Shown here: positions 1 through 7,038 of the stretch, one piece after another
How positions within the stretch are numbered: position 1 is the stretch's first letter
How the letters are laid out: every line of letters starts with the position of its first letter
Assembly: GCA_002687025.1 (NCBI GenBank)
Contig: NYZG01000074.1
Coordinates: forward strand, 1 to 11,651
Source of the DNA: Candidatus Poribacteria bacterium
GTDB lineage: Bacteria > Poribacteria > WGA-4E > GCA-2687025
Direction of reading: 5' to 3'
Length of the DNA stretch: 11,651 nt
Translations under genes and position numbers: made by a program
The notes under the pieces: model-generated
What the model was told of the DNA's origin: nothing
Databases searched by the model: none
Seen by the model: the letters and a program-made list of their open reading frames with translations, nothing else

Positions 1-200
1 CCCCCCGAGCAACGCGAAGAAGGCCCCGAAGAGCGACATGGCGATCTGCGTCGTCGTCGACGCTTCCTCGCCAAACTTCTGCAGCTTCGCGAAATCGCCA
101 CCCGTGCTGTACACCGCGACGCCAATGCCCGCGATCATCAGCCGATGAACGACGCCAACCAGCCGATGAGTATCGGTTTGACCCGCAGTCTCTCGTTCAT
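1..200 (-). pseudogene. Small membrane protein, 5' part only, with a frame break (runs off left edge)
   Basis: The family is not recognised. An ATG at 200-198 follows a good ribosome binding site (GGAGG, 9 bases upstream). It opens a hydrophobic N-terminus, MNERLRVKPILIGWLASFIG, which stops at a double TGA (140-135). A second frame starts immediately at an ATG at 138-136 and stays open for 46 codons to the window edge. It begins MIAGIGVAVYS and later has another hydrophobic stretch (TQIAMSLFGAFFALLGG). Joined, the two parts read like one membrane protein: first helix about residues 9-32, a short hydrophilic loop containing FAKLQKFGEEAS, then a second helix. One missing base near 138-143 would restore it (for example FIG-L-MIAG). 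Either the gene has a true frameshift or the sequence has lost a base. The alternative, two tiny separate ORFs, is less likely because both pieces look like halves of one hydrophobic segment. Confidence 0.5.
139..169. repeat. Pair of 10-bp direct repeats, period 21 bp
   Basis: The 10-mer cagccgatga occurs at 139-148 and again at 160-169. The spacing of 21 bp is exactly seven codons. On the minus strand both copies encode an I-G-(W or stop) step of the membrane protein. The left copy sits directly on the frame break, so the repeat is a plausible site for slippage or misassembly. Confidence 0.6.
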
Positions 201-332
201 CTCGGAGGTCCTCCACCAGGGAAGATGTGAACAGCCATGAGTCTCCAGACCCGAGCGCGAATCGGCCTCGGATCGGCTCGGAACACTGACAGGATAGCCT
301 AGCGCGCGGGGCGCCGCACGTAACGGCCGTGT

Positions 333-350
333 GCGGCCCGTGAGGGCCGC
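333..350. other. Perfect GC hairpin just past the PhyH-family stop codon
   Basis: The arms GCGGCCC (333-339) and GGGCCGC (344-350) are perfect complements around a 4-base loop (340-343). The hairpin lies 12 bases beyond the stop of the dioxygenase gene, in the 162-bp gap before the left-edge gene. No T-run follows it on the minus strand, so it is not a classical intrinsic terminator. It could still protect the mRNA 3' end or slow the polymerase. Confidence 0.45.
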
Positions 351-362
351 CGCGTACGAAGA

Positions 363-1088
363 TCACTGCGAGAACGGGAACGTGCCGACGAACCCTCGCG
401 GCGTCGATACATGCCACGCCCTCTCGTGCATGGGCGTGACCTGGTAGTGGCAGACGACGTTCGAGCGTTCCATGCGGTCGTCGTCCTTGGCGCCCTGGTG
501 CGGGATGTGGCTCAGGAACAGGACGGCATCTCCCGCCTTCGGATGGATGACGACGTGCTCCCGCGACTCGCACCACGCCTCGAACGTCGGCCGATCGTGT
601 GGGGCCAGCCCGTCAGGCTCGACGAGATGGCCGCGCTCGACGAACTTGAGGTGTCCCTGCCCGGGGTCGTTGTCTTGCAGGTAGAACGTGGTGTTCACAC
701 CTACGGGCGGCACGGTCAGGCGCGCGCCGTTGGCCTTTCGCTTCTCGTCCCAGTACCCGTAGAAGTCCATGTGCCATTCTTGGAGGTAAGGCCCGGGGTT
801 GATGTGCGCCCGCAGGCTGCGCAGTTGGCACTGCGGCCCCATCATGCCCTCGAGGTAGGGCCGTAGGCTCGCGTGGCCGACGAGCGGCGCGTACTGTTCC
901 GGTTCGCGGTCCAGCAGCGTGTCGAACCACATGTTGCCGACTGCGTTCAAGCCCTCTTCCCAGCCCTGCTCGCGCGCGTAGTCAACGCGCTGACGGATGC
1001 GCTCCGTCTCCTCGGGCGTCATGGCGCCCTCAATGACGATGAACCCCTCGGCCTCCAGCTCGTCCAGCCGCTGTGCAATGTCGCCCAT
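363..1088 (-). CDS. Phytanoyl-CoA dioxygenase (PhyH) family Fe(II)/2-oxoglutarate oxygenase
   Basis: The 241-residue protein belongs to the PhyH family of cytoplasmic non-haem iron oxygenases, which couple 2-oxoglutarate decarboxylation to substrate hydroxylation. The iron-binding facial triad is visible: H106 and D108 in QEWHMDFYG, and H197 in SHIPHQGA. R208 in MERSN lies 11 residues after the distal His, the spacing of the 2-oxoglutarate-binding Arg in this family. The TTFYLQD and GHLKFVERGH segments fit the core jelly-roll strands. Length is slightly short for the family, but both ends look complete. The ATG start is supported by AAGGAG about 5 bases upstream; the stop is TGA. The gene is divergent from the sulfatase, sharing 148 bp of upstream DNA. 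The substrate cannot be read from the sequence. Family members act on phytanoyl-CoA, natural-product intermediates and small alkyl or amino compounds. Family assignment is firm; specificity is unknown. Confidence 0.92.
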   Translation of the reverse strand: MGDIAQRLDELEAEGFIVIEGAMTPEETERIRQRVDYAREQGWEEGLNAVGNMWFDTLLDREPEQYAPLVGHASLRPYLEGMMGPQCQLRSLRAHINPGPYLQEWHMDFYGYWDEKRKANGARLTVPPVGVNTTFYLQDNDPGQGHLKFVERGHLVEPDGLAPHDRPTFEAWCESREHVVIHPKAGDAVLFLSHIPHQGAKDDDRMERSNVVCHYQVTPMHERAWHVSTPRGFVGTFPFSQ

Positions 1089-1164
1089 GCGTGCTCCTTA
1101 TCCCCGGCCAGTCTCACGACCCGAGCCTTGGATAACACAACCACGGGCGCCACGCCAGCGCGAG

Positions 1165-1194
1165 TTCGGCCCACGCAGCTCCTGGTGCTATACT
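1165..1194 (+). promoter_or_regulatory. Candidate sigma-70-type promoter of the sulfatase gene (extended -10)
   Basis: TATACT at 1189-1194 is preceded by TG at 1186-1187 with one base between, giving an extended -10 (TGCTATACT). It stands out in very GC-rich DNA. The best -35 match is weak: TTCGGC at 1165-1170, spacing 18. A start about seven bases downstream would give a leader of roughly 35 bases before the ATG at 1237. Extended -10 promoters often tolerate a poor -35 element. Confidence 0.45.
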
Positions 1195-1236
1195 CGCGGC
1201 CGCTCCTGCTCCGCGCACACATGGGATCACCCCCCT

Positions 1237-2760
1237 ATGAACACCACGCCCGCCCGCCCGAACATCCTCATCGTCACGACCGACCAGCAACGCACGGACA
1301 GCCTGAGTTGCTACGGGAGCGAGTTTACGAGCACACCGAACATCGACCGGCTAGCGTCCGAGGGCGTCCGGCTGGACCGGGCGTACTGCACGAACCCCGT
1401 GTGCACGCCCTCGCGCGTGTCGATCTTCACGGGGAAGCAGGTGTCCCGACACGGCGCGTGGAACGTCGGCACGCACTACGCCGCCGACGAGCGGATGGTC
1501 TCCCACATCCTCCGGGACGCGGGCTACCGAACGCATTACATCGGCAAGGCCCACTTCCAGGCGTTCGGCGGCGACGACTCTCGCTCGCGGGAGCACTCCG
1601 CGAGGTGGTCGAGTGGATACGACGGGTGGACCGGCCCCTACTACGGCTTCGACACGGTAGAACTGGCCCTCGGCCACGCCACGTACGGCATCAGCGGACA
1701 CTACGGCGAGTGGGCGCGCGAACGTGCCGGGGCGGACGCCGTCGAGGGATGGAAGCGGGCGACGAATCTGTGCGAGGCGTCTTTCGGTGGCAACGCCTTC
1801 GACTGGGACATGCCCGTCGAGTTCCACAACTCGACGTGGACGGCGGATCGCGCCATCGCCTTCCTGCGGGGTCACGCCACTTCGCGGCCGTTCTTGCTGT
1901 CGGTGGGATTCCAGGACCCGCACCATCCGCACTGCGTGCCCGTCGAGCAGACGGATCGCGTGTCGCCCGACGACGTGCCACTCCCGGATTTCGAGCCCGG
2001 CGAGCTCGACGACAAGCCGCCGCACTTCCTCGAAGCGCACGAGGGTCGGCTGGAGTCGTCCGCGATGCGGGGCGAATACCCGATGGCCGGGCAGGGGTCG
2101 GGCTGCGACTATCGTCTGGTCTCCGAACGCGACGCGCGCCTCGGACGCGCGTACTACCACTCGATGGTGAAGCTGATCGACGCGCAGTTGGGCAGGATAC
2201 TGGACGCCCTGGACGAGCTGAATCTCGCTAACGACACGCTGATCGTGTTCACGTCGGACCACGGCGAGCTTCTCGGCGACCACGGCTTGTGGATGAAGGG
2301 CCCATTCCACTACGAGCAGCTGGTCCGCGTGCCTGCCATATGGCGCTGGCCGGAAGGAATCGCGGGCGGCAGGGCCGTAGACGGTCTGTTCAGCCTCGCG
2401 GACATCGCGCCGACATGCCTCGCCGCGGCCCGCGTCGCCGTACCGGACGACATGGACGGCGTCGACGCGCTGCCGCTGCTCACCGGCCGCGAAGCGACGG
2501 TTCGCGACGCCGCGCTCGTGGAGATGGTCGACAACCCGGACACCCTCCGCCTCAAGACCGTCGTGACGGCGGATCGCAAACTCACGTGGTACGCTGGGCA
2601 GCCCTACGGCGAGCTCTACGACCTGGAGCGCGATCCCGGCGAGAAGACGAACCGTTGGGACGACCAGGACTACTCCGCCGATCGCTCTGAGCTACTCGGC
2701 CGACTGCTCGACATGGGCGAGTCCATCGAACCGCGGTTGCGGCGGCACTGCTACGCGTGA
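1237..2760 (+). CDS. Cys-type (formylglycine) sulfatase, arylsulfatase/choline-sulfatase-like
   Basis: This 507-residue enzyme of the alkaline-phosphatase superfamily hydrolyses sulfate esters. The signature C56-T-P-S-R60 followed by T65-G66 is the site where Cys is converted to formylglycine. Metal and substrate residues are present: D16 in TTDQQ near the N-terminus, K104 and H106 in YIGKAHF, H229/H230/H232 in FQDPHHPH, D341-H342 in TSDHGELLGDHG, and K354 in WMKG. The C-terminal end has the usual ELYDLERDPGE segment. The ATG at 1237 is chosen because it begins MNTTPARPNILIV, the normal start for the family. An ATG at 1221 is out of frame. The ribosome binding site is weak. No signal peptide is seen, so location is uncertain. 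Activity needs a formylglycine-generating enzyme or anaerobic sulfatase-maturing enzyme encoded elsewhere. The substrate could be a sulfated sugar, an aryl sulfate or a choline-like ester; the sequence alone does not decide. Confidence 0.93.
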   Translation: MNTTPARPNILIVTTDQQRTDSLSCYGSEFTSTPNIDRLASEGVRLDRAYCTNPVCTPSRVSIFTGKQVSRHGAWNVGTHYAADERMVSHILRDAGYRTHYIGKAHFQAFGGDDSRSREHSARWSSGYDGWTGPYYGFDTVELALGHATYGISGHYGEWARERAGADAVEGWKRATNLCEASFGGNAFDWDMPVEFHNSTWTADRAIAFLRGHATSRPFLLSVGFQDPHHPHCVPVEQTDRVSPDDVPLPDFEPGELDDKPPHFLEAHEGRLESSAMRGEYPMAGQGSGCDYRLVSERDARLGRAYYHSMVKLIDAQLGRILDALDELNLANDTLIVFTSDHGELLGDHGLWMKGPFHYEQLVRVPAIWRWPEGIAGGRAVDGLFSLADIAPTCLAAARVAVPDDMDGVDALPLLTGREATVRDAALVEMVDNPDTLRLKTVVTADRKLTWYAGQPYGELYDLERDPGEKTNRWDDQDYSADRSELLGRLLDMGESIEPRLRRHCYA

Positions 2761-2822
2761 ACGTCTGGCGCTGACCGCCGTCGGAATCGCTGTCGGGAGC
2801 CCGGCCCTCGCGCGCGTCTATA

Positions 2823-3920
2823 GTGGTAGGAAGGACGGGCGCCATTCCTGCCTCGGACCAATGGCTCGTCCGCCGCTGTGTTGGCGGCGACGACGATGCC
2901 GTCGCGACTCTGTTGCGCAGGTATGAGGCACGAGTCTATTCCATCGCATACGCTCGCCTGCTGAACCACGCCGATGCCCAGGACGTCACGCAGGATACGT
3001 TCGTCCGCGCCTACGAACGCCTACGTCAGTTGAAGCAGCCGGACAGCTTCGCGGCGTGGATAGCGAGGATCGCGTTCACGCGATGCCAGGACCACGTCCG
3101 CCGTCACGGCCGAGAGACGCCCATGGAGTCCCCGCACGCGGAAGCCGCGGAACCGGCGGCGCAACCCGGCCAAGCGGAATTCGAGCGGAGCCACGACCTT
3201 GTCCGGCTTGTCACCGACGCGCTGGAGCAGTTGCCCGATTCTTACCGCGTGCCCATCGTGATGCAGTACATGGCGGACGCGTCCGTTCGCGAGATCGCCG
3301 AGGCCCTGATGATAAGCGAGGTGGGCGCGGAGAGGCGGCTGGGGCGGGCGCGGGAGATGCTGCGGCAATACTTCCGTCGGACGGGGCGCGTCGACATCGC
3401 CCTGGACGTGCTGGGCTCGGGCGCTCTGCTGATTCCGGCCGGGCTGAGCATGGTCGAGAACGCACTCGACCACGTCGCCGGGCGTGAGCCGCAGCCCGAA
3501 GCGTCCCACGAGGTGTCGATCGTGAAGGTGGCGGGAGCGGTCGCCATCGGCGCGGCGATCGTCGTTGCCCTGTTCGCCGGTGGCGCACGCTCAGGATCGC
3601 ATCGCCACCCGTCGGCGGGCCGCGCTGCACGGGCGCGCGCAGCTTGCGCGCCCTCCGGGCGGCGCCGGGCAGTTGCGCATGGTCGCCGCTTGGGCACAGC
3701 CGGACGGGTGGCCCGGTCTTGGGTACGGCAAGCCACGGCCGGTCCTGACCCCGGCGTCCCGCCCCGTGCCGGACGTTACGGTGCCGACGGGCGACCTCGG
3801 CGCCACGCGAATCCTCGTAGCCGCGCGCTCGACGGAGAACCTGGACGCCGCGTCCGACATCTACGCCATGGCCCCCGACGGGAGCGCGCGCATCAACCTA
3901 ACGCGGCACCCAGCCGTTGA
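2823..3920 (+). CDS. ECF-type sigma-70 factor with C-terminal transmembrane helix (first part of a split sigma/propeller gene)
   Basis: Residues 28-95 match sigma region 2, including DAQDVTQDTFVRAYERL and the FAAWIARIAFTRCQDHVRR stretch. Residues 128-185 match region 4 of ECF factors, with the LPDSYRVPIVMQYM and SVREIAEALMISEVGAERRLGRAR helix-turn-helix. A hydrophobic helix follows at about residues 233-255 (IVKVAGAVAIGAAIVVALF). Beyond it (about 3588 on) this frame turns into Arg/Pro/Ala-rich text typical of an out-of-frame reading and overlaps the propeller frame until its TGA at 3918-3920. The natural product is therefore probably sigma, helix and the propeller of the next entry. An in-frame TAG at 2820-2822 limits the start to GTG 2823, which has no clear ribosome binding site. 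GGAAGGA sits 8 bases before an ATT at 2844, so a rare ATT start is a weak alternative. Family knowledge: ECF01-Gob factors of Planctomycetes carry WD40-type C-terminal extensions. The frame break may be real or technical. Confidence 0.85.
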   Translation: MVGRTGAIPASDQWLVRRCVGGDDDAVATLLRRYEARVYSIAYARLLNHADAQDVTQDTFVRAYERLRQLKQPDSFAAWIARIAFTRCQDHVRRHGRETPMESPHAEAAEPAAQPGQAEFERSHDLVRLVTDALEQLPDSYRVPIVMQYMADASVREIAEALMISEVGAERRLGRAREMLRQYFRRTGRVDIALDVLGSGALLIPAGLSMVENALDHVAGREPQPEASHEVSIVKVAGAVAIGAAIVVALFAGGARSGSHRHPSAGRAARARAACAPSGRRRAVAHGRRLGTAGRVARSWVRQATAGPDPGVPPRAGRYGADGRPRRHANPRSRALDGEPGRRVRHLRHGPRRERAHQPNAAPSR

Positions 3921-4692
3921 CGACAACGCCTCGTGGTCTCCAGACGGACGGCGTATCGCCTTCGCCTCCTCGCGCGGCAGGGCGCGTGACCAGCGGGACA
4001 TCTACGTAATGGACGCCGATGGTGGCAATCCGACGCGAGTGACAGACGGCGCCGCCCGATACGAGATGCCGAAATGGTCGCCCGTGGACGACCGCATACT
4101 CCTGTCGTCCGATCGGGCCGGGACATACGACATCTACGTTATCCGGGCGGACGGCACAGGCCTACGCAGCCTCAACCCCTCACGCGGCCAGGACATAGCC
4201 GCCGACTGGTCTCCAGACGGCGCCCGGGTCGTCTTCGAGTCCGACCGTACGCGGCCCGGCGGCGACGGCATGACCGACATCTATGTAGTGGACGCCGACG
4301 GCGGCAGGCTGACCAACCTCACGAACAGCGATGCGAACGACCATCTCCCGTCGTTTTCGCCGGACGGCGCACGTGTCGCCTTCCAGTCGTTTCGCGACGG
4401 CAACAGCGAGATCTACACGATGCATGCCGACGGCGCCGGCCAGACACGCATGACCGACTATGCCGGGGAGGACACGTTTGCGTCGTTCTCCCCAGACGGG
4501 ACGCGCATCCTGTTTCAGTCCGACCGCGAAGGTGGGAGCCAGCACTTCTCGATGTTCCCCGACGGCAGCGACATCCGGCGGGTGACGACTGGCGCGTACT
4601 ACCAGGACGGCTCCTCAGCATGGTCGCCGTTTCCGCCCGCGGCGGCCGATTCACTTTCGCCGGCGCCCCCACTGCTGTCGTCTTCGCAGTGA
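3565..4692 (+). CDS. Six-repeat PD40/TolB-like beta-propeller (second part of the sigma/propeller gene)
   Basis: This frame is +1 relative to the sigma frame. Both frames are open from 3526 to 3917, with an in-frame TGA for this frame at 3523-3525. The nominal start is a TTG inside the helix-coding region, with no ribosome binding site and no signal peptide of its own. From about residue 80 it is a clear PD40 propeller. Six blades share the DIYVMDADG, W/FSPDG and RIAF/RILF-type motifs: WSPDGRRIAF, WSPVDDRILL, WSPDGARVVF, FSPDGARVAF, FSPDGTRILF and a last AWSPF. PD40 propellers of the TolB type usually bind proteins or glycans outside the cytoplasm. Fused behind the sigma factor's helix, this one would lie in the periplasm or outside. 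It stops at TGA 4690-4692, three bases before the stop of the convergent gene. A separate cytosolic propeller gene is the less likely alternative. Confidence 0.8.
   Translation: MPCSPVAHAQDRIATRRRAALHGRAQLARPPGGAGQLRMVAAWAQPDGWPGLGYGKPRPVLTPASRPVPDVTVPTGDLGATRILVAARSTENLDAASDIYAMAPDGSARINLTRHPAVDDNASWSPDGRRIAFASSRGRARDQRDIYVMDADGGNPTRVTDGAARYEMPKWSPVDDRILLSSDRAGTYDIYVIRADGTGLRSLNPSRGQDIAADWSPDGARVVFESDRTRPGGDGMTDIYVVDADGGRLTNLTNSDANDHLPSFSPDGARVAFQSFRDGNSEIYTMHADGAGQTRMTDYAGEDTFASFSPDGTRILFQSDREGGSQHFSMFPDGSDIRRVTTGAYYQDGSSAWSPFPPAAADSLSPAPPLLSSSQ
3631..3653. repeat. Perfect 8-bp GC inverted repeat in the frame-junction region
   Basis: GGGCGCGC (3631-3638) and GCGCGCCC (3646-3653) are perfect complements around a 7-base loop (3639-3645). 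The hairpin lies about 45-65 bases downstream of the end of the transmembrane helix, in the stretch where the sigma and propeller frames overlap. Such a strong GC hairpin could be a ribosome-pausing element, or a spot where sequencing and assembly fail. Confidence 0.55.
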
Positions 4693-4695
4693 CGG

Positions 4696-7038
4696 CTACT
4701 TCCTGACGACCATACGCCGCAGCTCGCGGTGTTCGCCGGCCCGTAGCTCGTAGGCGTAGACGCCGCTGGACACCTGCTCGCCGGCGGCGTTCCGCCCGTC
4801 CCAATGGGCCGCGCGTGTCCTGTCGACGTGCTCGCCCGCGGGGCGACGGCCAACATCGAGCGATCGGACGAGGCCGCCTGCGAGGTCGTAGATGCGTAGC
4901 GTCACGTGGGCATCCTCGGCCAACTCGAACGGAATCCACGTCTCGGGGTTGAACGGGTTCGGGTAGTTCGCCATGAGGCGGAAGGCATACGGCTCGACCG
5001 AGTACGCATAGCCGATCTGCGACGCCGTCGGGACGCCGTTCAGGCGCACGCGCGATGCCCTGATCTCACCAGCCGAGCGCTCGCGCAACGTGGGTGCGAC
5101 CTCGAACTCGAACTCCAGCCGCGATCCGTCGCCACGCAGCGGACGGGCCGATGCGAACGCCGCGGCGACCTGGCCGTCCCCGACTCGATGCGCCACCAGC
5201 CGGCGTCCTGCGCCCTCGGCTGCGTCGCCTATCCTCACATCCACAAGGCGGAGGGTAGTGGGATCGAAGTCGATACGGGCCTCGCCCGCATACAGGCTGT
5301 CGACCGCTTCGGCGTCCAGGGACACGATCGTCCGCACGCCGGGACGCAGCCTCGTGGACGCGCCGCGAATCGTGTACGCGACGGGGCCCGCCACGCGCGT
5401 CGGGGCCGCGGGCGTCTCCGCTGGGAAGCTCGCAATCAGTTGTACGTCGTACCGCAGGATGAGCGCCGCGTCCATTGCCGTGAGCGCCGCGTCGGCGTCC
5501 ACGTCAGCGACTTCGAACGCCACCTCGGCCGTCACGGGCGTTGCCGACCATGTCGGCGCCGACTCCTCGATGCCGAACGGCACGATGAAGGCTGGCCCGA
5601 GCGCGGCGTTGGCGACGTAGTCCAGCACCCACGCCGCGTCGAACGACGTCGCGGCGCCGTTGCCCGTCACGTCGCCGTATACGAGCGTCAGGACGCTGAA
5701 CGTGCCGTCGACCGCCGTCGTCGCGATCTCGCCCTCGTTCAGGCTGCTCTGCGTGAGCATCAGGGGGCTCGTCGCCCCCGCGGCAGCTCCGACGGCGATG
5801 TCGAACGCCACGCTGAGCAGCACGCCGCTCCCCGCGGCCGCGTCTCCCGCCAGCGCGACATACAACTGACCTGGCGTCGGGACGTTCTGCTCGACGATCC
5901 ACGTCCCGGCGTCGGCGAGTACGGGCCCGAGCGTGGCTGCGGTTGTGGACACGCCGTCATCCGTAGGCGTGAGAAGCGATGGGTCGTACGTCAGCGTGAC
6001 CGTGACGCCGATGAGATCGAGCCCGGTCACGTCCGTAGTCTCGATCGGCACGCTTACGGTTCCGCCAGCTCGGCCTTGAGTGTCGCCTACGGTGACAGTC
6101 GCAGCGCCAGTCGGGGGAGACGCTACCAGCGTTGGAGTCGACCAATTCGGCATGGCGTCTCCGCCCGTCCCCTCGACCACTGTGGTGTACCCTTCGGCCA
6201 ACGGGACGGTCAGATCCTTCACCACGATAGCAGTGCCGGACCGAAACGCGACGGCCGTTCCATCCGGCGACCACGTTGCGTCAAAGACGTTGTTCGAGTC
6301 GTCGGTGAGTCGCGTCATATCCCGCGTGACCACGTCGACCGCCGTGACTGACCAGGAGTCGGTGATGCGCTGCGAGGAGAACGCAATCTGCGCGCCGTCG
6401 GGGGACCACGCCGGGTTGTGGTCGGCCGTTCCACCGATCGTCATCTCTTCCACATCCCCACCAGCCAAGTCTAGGACCCAGATGGACGCACCAGCGACGG
6501 CCCCACGCGAGTAGGAGGCGAAGGCGACGGTCGAGCCGTCGGGCGACCATGCGGGCTCATCGTCCTCCGCTATGTCGTCGGTTCGCTGCGTCTGGACGCG
6601 CGAGGCGACATCTACAGTCCAGATCGACGCCACGGAGCCGGCCGCCAACGGCCGGGACCGGTACGCTATTTCGGCGCCATCTGCGGACCACGCGGGTTGG
6701 TCGTCATCGGCATCGTCGTTCGTGATCTGTGCGTAGTTCCCAGTGCCGACCTCGACCGTCCAGATGCAGCGCGTAGCGGAGCCGTCGCGTAACGCCGAGC
6801 TGAACGCGACCTGCGTGCGGTCGGGTCACCACGACGGGCTCGTGTCCGCGAATGCATCGTCGGTTAGGCGTACGGGCGCTCCTGCGTCGAGATACCAGAT
6901 GCTTCCGCCTTGGACGTACGCAATGCCATCGCCGGTGACCGCCCGCGCGGGCGCCCCGCACAGCGCGATCGGCGCTGCCAGCAACGCCACAAGGGCGATG
7001 CGTCTCCGAATCGAGGCCGTGTCGCGATCGCGTGTCAT
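4696..7038 (-). CDS. Secreted modular protein: PD40 propeller, cohesin, dockerin, cohesin, FlgD-like sorting domain; interrupted by TGA
   Basis: The full frame is 780 codons. The ATG at 7038 is chosen over the one at 7044 because GAGGAG then sits 8 bases upstream. Residues 1-33 are a Sec signal peptide (RRR, then IALVALLAAPIAL, cut after A31-R-A33). Six PD40 repeats follow to about residue 300 with W-S-x-D motifs. Residues 315-450 resemble a cohesin domain (VPIETTDVTGLDLIGVTVTL). Residues 453-535 resemble a type I dockerin: two calcium loops, D456-x-T-x-N...D467 and D512-x-D-x-D...D523, set wider apart than usual. Residues 554-675 look like a second cohesin fold. Residues 686-780 are a FlgD-Ig-like domain with YPNPFNPETWIPFELAED and HWDGRNAAGEQVSSGVY, as seen in Poribacteria secreted proteins. 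Codon 71 is TGA in place of the Ser of a WSPD motif, so as written only a 70-residue stub is made; the frame continues intact after it. It is convergent with the sigma/propeller gene. Confidence 0.85.
6826..6828 (-). other. In-frame TGA stop inside the propeller of the secreted protein
   Basis: Reading on the minus strand, TGG-TGA-CCC-GAC stands where the repeat calls for W-S-P-D. The intact repeats at 6405, 6540 and nearby read TGG-TCN/AGC-type Ser codons. A single C-to-G change from TCA would give TGA. The same frame runs uninterrupted on both sides, from the signal peptide to the final TAG at 4698-4696, so this is a point lesion and not a frameshift. Confidence 0.8.

Noticed and set aside
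333..350. Intrinsic terminator for the dioxygenase gene
   Set aside because: The stem is perfect but there is no run of T after it on the minus strand, so it is listed only as a hairpin.
2783..2818. GGAAT (2783-2787) and CGTC (2815-2818) as an ECF autoregulated promoter before the sigma gene
   Set aside because: The spacing is far longer than the usual 16-17 bases between ECF -35 and -10 elements, and the -10 would lie almost on the GTG start.
4906..6351. Long plus-strand open frame opposite the secreted modular protein
   Set aside because: It is Arg-rich with no recognisable domain and arises from GC-rich codon use on the opposite strand, which carries clear PD40, cohesin and dockerin motifs.
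6807..6828. TGA followed by a small hairpin (CGACC, 7-base loop, GGTCG) as a possible selenocysteine site
   Set aside because: The position is a conserved structural Ser of a PD40 repeat where selenocysteine has no evident use. The hairpin is short, starts only two bases after TGA, and lacks bacterial SECIS features that I can recognise.
6955..6962. Lipoprotein signal at Cys27 of the secreted protein
   Set aside because: The residue before the Cys is Leu rather than Gly, Ala or Ser, and a good A-R-A signal peptidase I site follows at residues 31-33.
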